Made by a program: the position numbers and the translations under genes
NCBI GenBank assembly: GCA_963797115.1
Contig: CAWCOH010000001.1
Coordinates: 1,240,001-1,304,000, forward strand
Source: AP-15 sp963797115
Lineage (GTDB): Bacteria; Pseudomonadota; Alphaproteobacteria; ATCC43930; CGMCC-115725
Reading direction: 5' to 3'
DNA length: 64,000 nt
Shown here: positions 30,558 through 39,492 of the stretch, in pieces
Layout: each line of letters starts with the position of its first letter
Position numbering within the stretch: the first letter of the stretch is position 1
Notes under the pieces: generated by a model
Database searches by the model: none
Seen by the model: only the letters and a program-made list of their open reading frames with translations
What the model was told of the DNA's origin: nothing

Positions 30558-31017
30558 CATCTATGTCGACGGTGATGCGTGCCCGGTGCGCGAGGAAGTC
30601 TACCGCGTAGCGGCTCGCCTGCGGCTCAATGTTTTCGTTGTCTCCAATGGCTCGCGACCAATCCGGCCGCCTGGCACCTCGAACGTGAAAATGGTGCTGG
30701 TCGGCGATAATGCAGACGCGGCTGATGACTGGATTGCGGAGCACATCTCGGCCGTCGACGTATGCGTCACCTCCGATATACCGCTGGCATCGCGCTGTCT
30801 TAAGAAAGGGGCGCGCGTTATCTCCCCCACCGGCAAACAGTGGACGCAAGCGAATATAGGGAACGCGCTCGCAGGTCGTGAGATCGCGAGGCACCTCCGG
30901 GAGCTCGGAACAAATACCCGTGGACCCGCTCCACTGACCAACAAGGACCGCTCCAGTTTTCTCAGCGCGCTTGATACGGCCGTGCAAGCGGCATCGCGAG
31001 AGGCGGCCCGGAACTGA
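30550..31017 (+). CDS. YaiI/YqxD (UPF0178, DUF188) family protein
   Basis: A 155-residue PIN-like fold protein with the family signature 'IYVDGDACPVREEVYRVA' at the N-terminus, followed by 'FVVSNGS', 'DIPLASRCLKKGARVISPTG' and the final 'RSSFLSALD'. Its length matches the family. The acidic residues D8 and D10 resemble a metal site, but no activity is established for the family. The start is TTG, overlapping the esterase gene by eight bases. Confidence 0.9.
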   Translation: MTDIYVDGDACPVREEVYRVAARLRLNVFVVSNGSRPIRPPGTSNVKMVLVGDNADAADDWIAEHISAVDVCVTSDIPLASRCLKKGARVISPTGKQWTQANIGNALAGREIARHLRELGTNTRGPAPLTNKDRSSFLSALDTAVQAASREAARN

Positions 31018-31226
31018 GCCAATTTCTTCTGAGCACTCGAGCAAGGCCGGAGAAACCCCGACGATCGTGCGCATCTACGAGCTCGCGACTACACTCGGCG
31101 TTCGTCATGAGGAACTCGCGCCCTCTGCCGAGGAATAGCGTTCCGTCTAAGCGATACCCCGAAGCCGCTTGGAAATCTTGTCAGGGGCCTGCGATGATAC
31201 TCCCGGCCTGAACCCAAGGAGGTCGA

Positions 31227-32003
31227 ATGACCAAGGCGATATCGGTCGCGGACACGACCCTGGAGCTGGTGGAACGCGGCCAAGGCCGCCCACTCTTGTT
31301 TTTGCACGAGGGCGAAGGGCTCGCGTCGGAGCGGCCGTGGCTTGAACTGCTGTCTCGAAGGTTTCGGGTGATCGCGCCGTGGCATCCGGGATACGGCCAT
31401 TCTCCCCTGATCGATGGAGGCGGTTCGGTCGACGATCTTGCCTATCTTTACCTCGATCTCGCCGTCCAGCTCGGTCTCACGGACGCTGTTCTGGTTGGCG
31501 CCTGTTTCGGCGGCTGGGTGGCGGCAGAGATGATGGTGCGCTCGACAGCGCGGTTCTCTCATCTCGTCCTCGTCGATCCGCTGGGCATTAAAATCGGCGG
31601 CCGGGAGGAACGCGATATTGCCGACATGCATGGGCTACCTCGTGCTGAGTACCTGAAGCTGGCCTGGGCCGATCCGGCGAAGGGCGAGATCGATTTCACC
31701 CAGCTCTCCGAGGACGAACTTGCGGCCATCGTCCGCGGTCGCGAGGCCTTCGCGCTCTACGGTTGGAAGCCCTACATGCACAATCCGCGGCTGAAGCGCT
31801 GGCTGCATCGGATCGACCGGCCGACATTGTTGCTGTGGGGTGCCGAAGACCGCATCGTCACGCCCGCTTATAGCGAGGGCTGGCGTCGAGCAATACCCGG
31901 AGCCCGACTGGAGCTGATTCCGCACGCCGGCCATTTCCCGCACTGGGAACAGCCCGAGGCATTTGCCCAGCGTCTTTCGGCCTTTGTCGACAAGAACAGC
32001 TAG
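31227..32003 (+). CDS. alpha/beta hydrolase with Cys at the nucleophile position
   Basis: A 258-residue alpha/beta-fold hydrolase after a strong AAGGAGG site. The oxyanion region is 'LFLHEGEG', the elbow 'VGACFGGWVAAEM' (~93), the acid 'WGAEDRI' (~207) and the base 'HAGHFPHWE' (~236). The nucleophile codon is TGT (Cys); relatives in this gene context usually have Ser. Cys nucleophiles are normal in dienelactone hydrolases, but the rest of the sequence does not look like that family. The gene is followed 13 bp later by an LLM oxidoreductase, suggesting joint action in a catabolic path. Confidence 0.8.
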   Translation: MTKAISVADTTLELVERGQGRPLLFLHEGEGLASERPWLELLSRRFRVIAPWHPGYGHSPLIDGGGSVDDLAYLYLDLAVQLGLTDAVLVGACFGGWVAAEMMVRSTARFSHLVLVDPLGIKIGGREERDIADMHGLPRAEYLKLAWADPAKGEIDFTQLSEDELAAIVRGREAFALYGWKPYMHNPRLKRWLHRIDRPTLLLWGAEDRIVTPAYSEGWRRAIPGARLELIPHAGHFPHWEQPEAFAQRLSAFVDKNS

Positions 32004-32016
32004 AGGGAAGAGACCC

Positions 32017-33213
32017 ATGCGCGTCTGGTATTTCTCGGAGATGGCCTACCACCCTGCCTGGGAGCAGGGGTTGAAGCGCGGCTCCCTCAGGGTTGTTCTG
32101 CCGAACAGCAACTTCGACCCCAAGGTCGGCCACGGGCTGCTCAATCGCTACCTCGACGAGTTTGCTCTGTGCGACGAGGTCGGCCTCGACATCATGGTCA
32201 ATGAGCACCACAGCACCTCGACCTGCCTGACCGTCTCGGTCCCGATGGCGCTTGCGATCCTGGCGCGGGAAACCAAGCGGGCAAGGCTTCTGTCCCTCGG
32301 CACGCCGATCGCCAATCGGCCTGACCCGGTTCGCGTGGCAGAGGAAATGGCTTGGCTAGACGTATTGTCGGGCGGGCGGCTGGAGATGGGGCTCGTCAAG
32401 GGCGCGCCATACGAGATTGCGCCGGCAAACAGCAACCCCGCCAATCTGATGCGGCGCTATTGGGAAGCGCACGATCTGATCCTGAAGGCGATGTCGACGA
32501 CCGACGGCCCGTTCAACTGGGAAGGCGAGTTCTTTCACTACCGCAACGTCAACATCTGGCCGCGCCCGTACCAGCAGCCGACGCCGCCTGTGTGGATGAC
32601 GGGGTTGAGCGTGGAGACAGGCCGGATGGCAGCTGAGCGCGGCCACGTGGTTGGAACCTTGCTCTCCTTGTCGGCCGCCGGCCCCATGTTCGCAGCCTAT
32701 CGCAAACGTGCGCAGGAGCTCGGTTGGACGGCGGGTCCCGACCGTTTCGCCTATGCTGCGGTGATCGGTGTCGGGGAGACCCGTGAGGAGGGCCTGCGCC
32801 GCGCCAATCTCGCTGCCGACTATGTTCGGACGTCGCCGGTGGTGGCCGAGCCGTTCACCAACCCGCCCGGTTACAACTCGCTCTCCGCCAACATCGCGAT
32901 GCTGAAAGCGGGTGGCAGGCGCGGCGGCTTTGTCAGGGACCGGCACGGCAATCCAGTCGAACAGACCACCGCGTCGATCGAGCAGCTGATTGAGAGCGGT
33001 ACGTGCTTTGCCGGCACCCCGGATGATGTTTACGATCAGATCAAGGCGCTGAGCGACAGTGTCGGCGGTTTCGGCCACTTGTTGATGTTCGGCCAGGGCG
33101 GGTTTCTGGATCACAAAGATGCGGTCGCGAACATCACGCTCTTTGCGAAGGAAGTCATGCCGCGTCTGCGCGAACTCAATCCAGAGCTGACCAAAGCCGT
33201 CGCGGCGGAATAG
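32017..33213 (+). CDS. LLM class flavin-dependent oxidoreductase
   Basis: A bacterial luciferase-like TIM-barrel flavoprotein of 398 residues. Typical segments: 'MRVWYFSEMAYHPAWEQG' start, 'DIMVNEHHSTSTC' (~55), 'LLSLGTPIANRPDPVRVAEE' (~90), 'LDVLSGGRLEMGLVKG' (~117) and 'CFAGTPDDVYDQIKAL' (~330). It uses FMN or F420 to oxidise an organic substrate. The ATG follows AGAGGGAAG. An alpha/beta hydrolase lies directly upstream, the pairing common in ring-opening or ester catabolism. The substrate is unknown. Confidence 0.9.
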   Translation: MRVWYFSEMAYHPAWEQGLKRGSLRVVLPNSNFDPKVGHGLLNRYLDEFALCDEVGLDIMVNEHHSTSTCLTVSVPMALAILARETKRARLLSLGTPIANRPDPVRVAEEMAWLDVLSGGRLEMGLVKGAPYEIAPANSNPANLMRRYWEAHDLILKAMSTTDGPFNWEGEFFHYRNVNIWPRPYQQPTPPVWMTGLSVETGRMAAERGHVVGTLLSLSAAGPMFAAYRKRAQELGWTAGPDRFAYAAVIGVGETREEGLRRANLAADYVRTSPVVAEPFTNPPGYNSLSANIAMLKAGGRRGGFVRDRHGNPVEQTTASIEQLIESGTCFAGTPDDVYDQIKALSDSVGGFGHLLMFGQGGFLDHKDAVANITLFAKEVMPRLRELNPELTKAVAAE

Positions 33214-33437
33214 CTCCCTTGTTTTTTTGTAGCGTGTTCGGTGCGACTTTAGCGGAATCTCCCATAGAATATTCTTATAGGAGTTTTCGCTGAACTCGCT
33301 CCTTGGGCCCGCTGATGACCTGAGCGGTTCGCTTCGCCGCCAACCGGTCCAGCGGGCTTCATGACCCCGCCGTCGATCACGAGGCCGGCACCCGTCAGGT
33401 GGCCAAGTACGACCGTCAGCTAGCCCGCAGCTCCCGA
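33214..33437. other. intergenic: near-palindrome and SDR tail remnant
   Basis: A 25-base near-palindrome (33259-33283: ctcccata, gaatattc, ttataggag) lies 45 bases past the LLM gene. It could be an operator or transcript hairpin. Around 33360-33420 the minus strand reads 'HLTGAGLVIDGGVMKP', the C-terminal strand of an SDR enzyme with nothing else preserved. Confidence 0.4.
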
Positions 33438-33830
33438 TCACCGGATCGGCTCGGTGCCGCATCGGTTGCGAAGCCGCCCGCCGTCAGCAATGGCCATCAC
33501 GACGAGGATCTCGTCTGGGCGGGGTGCATCGGCACCCGACACCGTGATCGTGTCGAAATGCGGGAATGACCAGGGATCGTCCTGTGGCCGAGCGGAACAT
33601 CGAGGCTCGCACCTGCCGCAACCACCTTCAAGTTCGAGGAGATTACCGCCTTGCCGCCGCCGATCGCCGCCCGCATCGGCTTGCCCAGCATCGGGTGGAC
33701 GCATGCGCCGCCGTGCTCCATCTCGCCGTTGACGCCGACGAGTGCGCCCTTGCCGTAAGAGACCGCGGGGCCGTCAAGCAGCTTGACCAAAGATCCGGCA
33801 TCAGCCGTTCACCGAGCATCGCCCACCTTC
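33438..33830 (-). pseudogene. amino acid synthesis (AA_synth, DUF1185) family protein, frameshifted fragment
   Basis: The minus strand reads 'LGERLMPDLW', then in a second frame 'VKLLDGPAVSYGKGALVGVN' to 'AAIGGGKAVISSN', then in a third 'DDPWSFPHFDTITVSGADAP' to 'GRLRNRCGTEPIR'. These blocks are in the right order for PF06684. At least two indels and loss of the N-terminus make it non-functional. It is cut off by the IS110 element on its 5' side. Confidence 0.7.
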
Positions 33831-34003
33831 GAAGCGCGGGCCGCGTCCGGTGCTTGTCGCGTCCCTTATGCGCGGAGCCAAAGCCGACTGGTGGGTCCAC
33901 CGATGCCGCCGACCGGATCTGACTCTGTTGGTGTGGACGGCCGCCGACGGCATCAAGGGTGCCAGAATGAGATCGCTGAGATCTCAGACAAAGGAGGCCG
34001 TCC

Positions 34004-35063
34004 GTGGAACAGATTAGCCGAATTGGTATGGACACATCGAAACACATCTTCCAGCTTCACGGGGTGAACGCCGCCGAGGAGCCGGTCCTGCGGAAGAACT
34101 GCGACGCAAGCAGATGTTCGCGTTCCTCGAGCGGCTTGCGCCGACGGTGATCGCGATCGAAGCCTGCGGTGCAAGCCACCATTGTGCGCGGCTGCTGCAA
34201 TCGTTCGGGCATTCGGTGAAGTTGATCGCGCCGCAGCTGGTCAAGCCGTACATCAAGCGCGGCAAGAACGATGCGGCGGACGCGGAAGCGCTTTGCGAGG
34301 CGATGAGCGGGCCGGGGATGCGCTTCGTGCCGGTGAAGACGACGGAGCAGCAAGCGGCCTTGATGCTGGTTGGCGTACGTGACCGGCTGATCCGCAATCG
34401 CACGCAGTTGAGCAACGCCATCCGTGGCTATGCCGGCGAGTTCGGCCTAACCGCCGCCAAGGGGAAGGCGCACCTCGATCCTCTGCTCGAGCGCATCCAA
34501 GCCGATGAGAACCTGCCCGCCTTGGCTCGGGAGCTGTTCGCGGCCCAGGCCAAGGAGTATGCGCAACTGCAGGCGCAAATCGACCAGGTCGACGCCAGGC
34601 TCATGGCTTGGCATCGCGCCGATGAATGCAGCCGACGGCTGACCAGGATCCCCGGCGTCGGCCCGATCGGCGCGGTGCTGCTGACAATGAAGACCCCGGA
34701 GCCTGAGCTGTTCCGATCCGGACGCCAGTTCGCGGCCTGGATCGGCTTGACGCCGAAAGATCATTCGACCGCGGGCAAGGTCAGGCTCGGCGGCATCACG
34801 CGCGCCGGAGATGAAGGACTGCGCAGCGTGCTGGTGGTCGGAGCGACCACCGTGATCCAGCATGCTCAGCGCGGCGGAAGGCCGTCAGCTTGGCTGACCC
34901 AGCTCCTCAAACGCAAGCCGCCGAAGTTGGCCGCCGTGGCACTGGCCAACAAAGCCTGCCCCGGCGAAGGCCGGGGACGGCGCGCATCGCCTGGAAACTG
35001 ATGGTTACCGGGGAAAACTACGCCGCACAAGCTGCGCCCGCCGCGTTGGCAGGCGCCGGCTAG
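34004..35063 (+). pseudogene. IS110 family transposase (frameshift plus REP-like insertion)
   Basis: A DEDD-type transposase. GTG after AAGGAGG starts 'VEQISRIGMDTSKHIFQLHG'. One base is lost near 34098 ('RK' then 'LRRKQMFAFL'), and the main part runs from 'MFAFLERLAPTVIAIEACG' through 'KNDAADAEALCEAM' (DEDD region) to the Transposase_20 segment 'RRLTRIPGVGPIGAVLLTM'. After 'LANK' a 23-base insert containing a 7-bp hairpin interrupts the gene. Removing it restores the family tail 'TARIAWKLMVTGENY' up to the TAG at 35061. Confidence 0.85.
34954..34976. repeat. REP-like hairpin inserted in the transposase
   Basis: Stem ccccggc/gccgggg with loop gaag, preceded by gcctg. Taking out exactly these 23 bases joins AAC-AAA to ACG-GCG-CGC and recovers the usual IS110 C-terminus, so this is a clean small insertion. 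Confidence 0.7.
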
Positions 35064-35291
35064 AGATCAGCCCGACACGGGAGCAACTGCAACCGTGCTG
35101 AGCCGATGCCAGAACTTGCGAGAATGAGCAGATGGTGTTGATCAATCGATCCCCGACGAGAGAAATTCCGCATTTTCCAGTGGCCCCTGAGGTCGCGATT
35201 CTGTTTGGAGCTCTTGTCGCGGAACCCATCTTGGCCAGCGTTCATGTGCGAGCGCACCAACGGGCCGGACATATGGACGCAAGCGATCTGA

Positions 35292-35783
35292 TCAAAGCAC
35301 TGCAAAACACCTTGCAAGGAGGGGGCCGTCCACATATGGAAAATCGAGTTGGGCGATCGTTCCGAGCATTTCTGTGGTTGGACCCTTGCGGCTGATACGG
35401 GTGTCCTGTCGCGGCGGATAGGCGCCCACAACGAGGAAGTCGTCGCTGGCGTCGATCCGACAGTGGCCGGTCCCGGCGGGGAGCAATGCGACATCGCCAG
35501 CGTTCACCTGCACCTCGTGCCCTCCTGGTCCGCCTAACAACAGCCGCGCCGAGCCTGCTGCAAAGCCAAGGACCGCGTGCGCCGCCGGATGGTAATGATG
35601 AAAGCCACATACGCCGTTTCGCCACGCCGGCGGCCAGCCATTGCCTCGAAACATACGTTCGAAGCATGACGCCATTTCTTCCGGCGTGGTTGGAGGCACT
35701 ACGCCGCGATACAGTAGGATCGGAAGGCGGGGGTTGTTCGGCACCCAGTCGTTGCGCTCGAGCAGCAGGGCTTCAGGTATCAT
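35292..35783 (-). CDS. YjlB-like cupin domain protein (3' end replaced)
   Basis: A small cupin of the COG4297/YjlB type. GAGGAG precedes the ATG. The sequence runs 'DWVPNNPRLPILLYRG', 'NGWPPAWRNGVCGFHHYHPA' (metal-ligand His residues), 'GGPGGHEVQVNAGDVALLPA' and 'GTGHCRIDASDDFLVVGAYP'. The normal ending is lost after 'IAQLDFPYVDGP', where the IS110 tail begins, so the last ~20 residues are foreign. The barrel itself is complete and may still fold. Function unknown. Confidence 0.75.
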   Translation of the reverse strand: MIPEALLLERNDWVPNNPRLPILLYRGVVPPTTPEEMASCFERMFRGNGWPPAWRNGVCGFHHYHPAAHAVLGFAAGSARLLLGGPGGHEVQVNAGDVALLPAGTGHCRIDASDDFLVVGAYPPRQDTRISRKGPTTEMLGTIAQLDFPYVDGPLLARCFAVL

Positions 35784-35922
35784 AACTCGGCTCCTCAAGT
35801 TGCCTTCGCCGTCTGGCCGGCGATCGTATACTCGCGCGTCGTGATAACCTTGCGAATTTGACCATCGCCTCCTCCTTTAGGTGCGCAGCGCCCACCTTAT
35901 CGCCGCTCGTCGGCGACGAGGC

Positions 35923-36050
35923 TGGTGGATCTGGTGGATGTAGTGGACCTGTTTCTGGTCAATACATAGAGACTGTCAGAAACATCCCCCACCGTGACAC
36001 TTCATAGGAAGCGGCCGGAAGGAGATCCACCTGACCCGCTACATCCACCA
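35923..36050 (+). promoter_or_regulatory. nested inverted repeats in the leader of the methyltransferase gene
   Basis: Outer arms tggtggatgtag (35932-35943) and ctacatccacca (36039-36050) are exact complements. Just outside and inside them, tggtggatct and agatccacct pair at 9 of 10. The inner arms gtttctg (35951-35957) and cagaaac (35977-35983) also pair. The structure ends 15 bases before the GTG start and would place the ribosome site next to a long stem. A translational leader is possible; so is a remnant mobile element. Confidence 0.4.
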
Positions 36051-36065
36051 ATAAAGGAGTTCCCT

Positions 36066-36955
36066 GTGACAGAACCAGAATGGTACCGGGTCAACCGTGC
36101 AAATTGGGACGAGCGCGTCGGTGTCCATCTCGGTTCCCGCGGTTATGATCTCTCCGATCTCAGGGCCGGGCGTGGGCGCCTGAATGCGATCGAAGAAGCA
36201 GAGCTTCACCCCGTTGCTGGCAAGCGCGTCCTTCATCTGCAATGCCACTTCGGTGCCGATACCCTCGCGCTGGCGCAGCGCGGTGCCAAGGTGGTTGGCT
36301 TGGACTTCTCGGGCCCGGCGATCGACGCGGCGCGTGTCCTGGCTAGTGAACTCGGCCTTGCCGACCATGCCCATTTCGTGCAGGCAGACGTCTACGACGC
36401 TTTGAAAGCGGTCCCAGAACCGCACGATTTCGACCTCGTCTTTGTTACCTGGGGTGCCATTACTTGGCTGCCGAACATCGAGCCGTGGACCGCGATCGTC
36501 GCTGCCATGCTCAGGCCAGGCGGGTCGCTCTACCTGGCTGACGGGGCCACCCCGTAGCCTATGTGTTCGACGATGCGACGCGCTCCTCCGCCGCGATGCC
36601 GGGCCTCTTTGCGCCTTACTTCTCGCGCCGGCCCGTGGTGTCCGAGGATCCCAGGGATTACGTCGACCCCGAGGCGCGGCTCGCCAACGCCAAGACTTAT
36701 ACCTGGATCCACCCGCTCGGTGATCTCGTGACCAGTCTAATCGCGTCCGGCCTCGATCTCGATTGGTTACACGAGCACGATGCCGTCACTTGGAAGATGT
36801 TCGAAACTATGGTGAAGGACAGCGCCGGATTGTATCGCTGGCCCGATAGGCCTTGGTTGCCGCTGGCCTTTTCACTCGCCGCAACTCGCCGTTCGGCGAA
36901 GAGCCTTTTGCCGCTGGAAAAGCCTCGATTCGACCGATCGAGGCCGACGATCTAA
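36066..36955 (+). pseudogene. class I SAM-dependent methyltransferase (frameshifted)
   Basis: GTG after AAAGGAG starts 'TEPEWYRVNRANWDERVGVH'. The SAM-binding loop 'VLHLQCHFGADTLALAQRGA' lies near residue 53, followed by 'VVGLDFSGPAIDAAR' and 'DLVFVTWGAITWLPN'. After 'SLYLADG' a CACC/CCGT run carries an indel near 36550. The second frame continues 'PVAYVFDDATRSSAAMPG' to 'RWPDRPWLPLAFSL', completing a ~275-residue protein. The substrate is unknown. The next gene starts 32 bp later, so the two probably formed an operon. Confidence 0.75.
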
Positions 36956-36987
36956 CATCGAGCCGATCTTGCGAGTGGAGGACGGGA

Positions 36988-37908
36988 ATGGCCGTAGCAA
37001 AACGAGAGCTCGGGCGGACGGGACTGCAGGTCACGACCTTGGGATACGGAGCGATGGAGCTGCGTGGGGCTCCCCGTGCCCGCGACATCACCGAGGCTCA
37101 AGCCGAAACCATCCTCAACAAGGCGCTCGACGCCGGCATCAATTACATCGACACCTCGATCGACTACGGGCTGAGCGAGGAGCGGATCGGCCGCTACATC
37201 TCGCATCGACGCGCTGAATATTATCTGGCCAGCAAATGCGGCTGTCTGGTCGGCGCACCACCATCACCGCGCGGCCAGAGGGGGCAACACGTCTTCACCC
37301 GCAACAACGTTATTGCCGGGGTCGAACAAAGTCTTGTCAGGATGAAGACCGACTATCTCGACGTGGTGCAGTTCCACTCCTCGCCCTCACGGCAGACCCT
37401 GGGGGAGCACGGCGCGCTAGACGCACTCCTGGAGCTCAGAGAGGCCGGCAAGGTGCGGTTCATCGGCATGTCGGGCACCTTGCCCCATCTGATCGACCAT
37501 ATTGCCATGGGTGTTTTCGATGTCTTTCAGATCCCGTACTCGGCGGTCGAGCGCGAACACGAGGCGGCGATCACCACTGCCGCTCAGAAGGGCGCGGGCA
37601 TCGTCATTCGGGGTGGTGCCGCAAAGGGAGCACCAACCGAGGGGAAGCAGGCAGGGCCCCAGTGGGAACGCTGGCGCAGCGCCCATTTCGATGACTTGCT
37701 CGACGACATGACCCCGATGGAGTTCATTCTCCGGTTCACTTTCTCGAACCCGGACCTGGACACGACGATCGTTGGCACGATCAACCCGGCGCACCTGCAG
37801 ACCAACCTCGACATCCTGCAGCAAGGGCCGTTACCGCCAGACCTCTACGAGGAGGCGAAGAAACGTCTGGCTGCTGCCGGCTCGGCGCCAGAAGCGGGTG
37901 GGGGGTGA
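36988..37908 (+). CDS. aldo/keto reductase
   Basis: A 306-residue AKR. The tetrad Asp in 'NYIDTSIDYG' (~52), Tyr in the same stretch (~57), Lys in 'LASKCG' (~81) and His in 'VVQFHSSP' (~124) are all present, with the C-terminal cofactor segment 'TTIVGTINPAHLQTNL'. The start ATG follows GTGGAGG; a longer in-frame reading upstream overlaps the methyltransferase and is ignored. It is intact, unlike its upstream neighbour. It reduces a carbonyl with NAD(P)H; the substrate is unknown. Confidence 0.9.
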   Translation: MAVAKRELGRTGLQVTTLGYGAMELRGAPRARDITEAQAETILNKALDAGINYIDTSIDYGLSEERIGRYISHRRAEYYLASKCGCLVGAPPSPRGQRGQHVFTRNNVIAGVEQSLVRMKTDYLDVVQFHSSPSRQTLGEHGALDALLELREAGKVRFIGMSGTLPHLIDHIAMGVFDVFQIPYSAVEREHEAAITTAAQKGAGIVIRGGAAKGAPTEGKQAGPQWERWRSAHFDDLLDDMTPMEFILRFTFSNPDLDTTIVGTINPAHLQTNLDILQQGPLPPDLYEEAKKRLAAAGSAPEAGGG

Positions 37909-37919
37909 TCGACCGGTTA

Positions 37920-38231
37920 TTATTCCGAGGGCACCCTGTCGGGAACAGCCGCGCCGCAGGCAAGCGTCTCATCACGGAAGGCCAATTGCCAGTTCCGAGC
38001 AACGATAAGCTGCGCACAATTCAGGAATTGAGCTCCATCCAGATAAGCCCCGGCGAGATCGGCGCCATCCAATGCCGCTTTGAAGAAGTTCGTACCCTCC
38101 AGACGGGCACCTGACAAATTCGCATCACAGAGGTTCGTTCCCCTGAGATCCGCACCGCGAAGATCCGTCCGAGAAAGATCGAACCCGGTCAAATCCAGCC
38201 CTCGTAGGCCTGCCCGAGATAAGTCCGGCAC
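37920..38231 (-). CDS. pentapeptide repeat protein, small
   Basis: A GTG-started 103-residue protein with about ten A(D/N)LXX-type pentapeptides, for example 'DLTGFDLSRTDLRGADLRG' and 'NFFKAALDGADLAGAYLDGA'. Such repeats fold into a right-handed beta-helix. A TAG lies in frame nine codons before the GTG, so it may be the downstream piece of a once longer protein. It follows a second pentapeptide gene by 64 bases on the same strand and converges with the aldo/keto reductase. Confidence 0.65.
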   Translation of the reverse strand: MPDLSRAGLRGLDLTGFDLSRTDLRGADLRGTNLCDANLSGARLEGTNFFKAALDGADLAGAYLDGAQFLNCAQLIVARNWQLAFRDETLACGAAVPDRVPSE

Positions 38232-38295
38232 CTCGTCGTGCTCTGCCCGCCACGCATTCTACACCGTAGCACCGCGACCAAGCTCGGCGACGTGC

Positions 38296-39087
38296 TCATC
38301 CTTTGGCATCCTCCGCTCCTTTCAAATCGTTGGGCAGCTTGGTTCCACTACTGAGGCGCGCCAGCTCTAGCTGAGCCCCCGTGAGCCCTTCGGCGTTGTA
38401 CAGGTTGGCGTCAGACAGGTCCGCACCATCGAGCTTTGCCAAGCGCAGATACGCGCCACGCAAATCGGCGGCCCGCAGCGAAGCTCCAACCAGGAACGCG
38501 CCGCCTAGTCGTGCATCGCGGAGGTCAGCTTCGTCGAGCCGCGCATCACGAAATCCGGCCCCACGTAAATTCGCCTTTTGCAGTTCAGCCCGCGTGAGCA
38601 CAGCGCCATCGAGCTGGGTCCCGCTCATGTCAGCCTCATGCAGACAGGCGCCTTGCAGCAGCGCCTTGGCCATCAGCGCGAACTCCATATCTGCTTTGAC
38701 GAGACAGGCGTTCTTGAGGCTTGCCGAAACAAGGTTTGCCCCGCTCAGCCGGGCGCCGGTTAGATCAGCCCTGTCGAAAAGTCCCTCCTCCGCTATCGCG
38801 CCGATCAGATTTGCCCTCTGCAGATGAGCTGCTGTGAAGCCTGCGCCCTTGAGGATGGCGCGGTCCATCTTGATCCCGCGCAGATTGAGCCCCGAAAAGT
38901 CTTGCCCCGAGAGATCGGCCGATGCGAAGTTCGCTCGGTGGCCTTCGTGATATTCCGTCTCCAGATAAAGCCGGTGCTCCGCCAGCATCTGCTCGATCTC
39001 GTCGCGCGACAGCACGCGAACAGGTGGCCGGGCGGACAAGTCGGCCAGTCCGGCAAAGGGCGATCGCGGCAGGTCCGAGTCTGACAT
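38296..39087 (-). CDS. pentapeptide repeat protein
   Basis: A 263-residue protein. An N-terminal stretch of about 55 residues ('SRDEIEQMLAEHRLYLETEY') precedes roughly 35 pentapeptide units such as 'NFASADLSGQDFSGLNLRG' and 'DLRDARLGGAFLVGASLRA'. The N-terminal 'eI...l..H..w/Yl.....G' motif is shared with signalling or effector pentapeptide proteins. There is no signal peptide. The upstream region holds five TGGACAT half-sites. Role unknown; some members protect gyrase, which is not shown here. Confidence 0.85.
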   Translation of the reverse strand: MSDSDLPRSPFAGLADLSARPPVRVLSRDEIEQMLAEHRLYLETEYHEGHRANFASADLSGQDFSGLNLRGIKMDRAILKGAGFTAAHLQRANLIGAIAEEGLFDRADLTGARLSGANLVSASLKNACLVKADMEFALMAKALLQGACLHEADMSGTQLDGAVLTRAELQKANLRGAGFRDARLDEADLRDARLGGAFLVGASLRAADLRGAYLRLAKLDGADLSDANLYNAEGLTGAQLELARLSSGTKLPNDLKGAEDAKG

Positions 39088-39250
39088 CCTAAGATCTTAC
39101 TCCGAATGTTGGAGGACTACACCGAGGTCACTGCGTGCGCGACAGCAAGTCCACGACTGTCAGGTCGAGCTACAGCCGGCTTGGCACCCCCACAGGCCTG
39201 ACCGGCCGGCGACATCCAGCGCAGGGCTGTCCCCGTAGGGGTGAACCGGT

Positions 39251-39381
39251 TGGACATTGGAAATGGTGTATTCGTTGATTTTTAGAGGGCTGCTGGACAT
39301 CATGTCCAACTGACGTGCTGGAAATTCGAAGAAGCGAGGGAAGCCGCCGTTTGCAATGTCCAAGGCTATTTTGATGGACAT
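39251..39381. promoter_or_regulatory. cluster of TGGACAT half-sites
   Basis: TGGACAT occurs at 39251 and 39375, ATGTCCA at 39356, and a perfect palindrome TGGACAT-C-ATGTCCA at 39294-39308. Five 7-base half-sites within 131 bases of a gene-free interval, upstream of the pentapeptide gene, suggest an operator for a dimeric regulator. Otherwise this 400-base interval (39088-39492) holds nothing recognisable. Confidence 0.4.
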
Positions 39382-39492
39382 GAAGGCCGGCTCGATCGTT
39401 GCTCGGCCCGAGTGGCCCGTTGGCGTGTTGAGGCAAGCTGAGACAAGGCGGGCTGACACCGGGCAAAGCGCCATCCCGCAGCCTTCCTCCAC

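Larger units (their letters stand above)
33925..35340 (+). mobile_element. IS110 family element (damaged)
   Basis: IS110 elements lack terminal inverted repeats, so the ends are estimates. The left is placed in the non-coding leader before the transposase. The right is placed where homology to the cupin gene resumes, after a ~280-base non-coding tail. Both flanking genes are cut at these points. The transposase carries one early frameshift and a 23-base hairpin insertion, so the copy should be inactive on its own. Confidence 0.6.
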
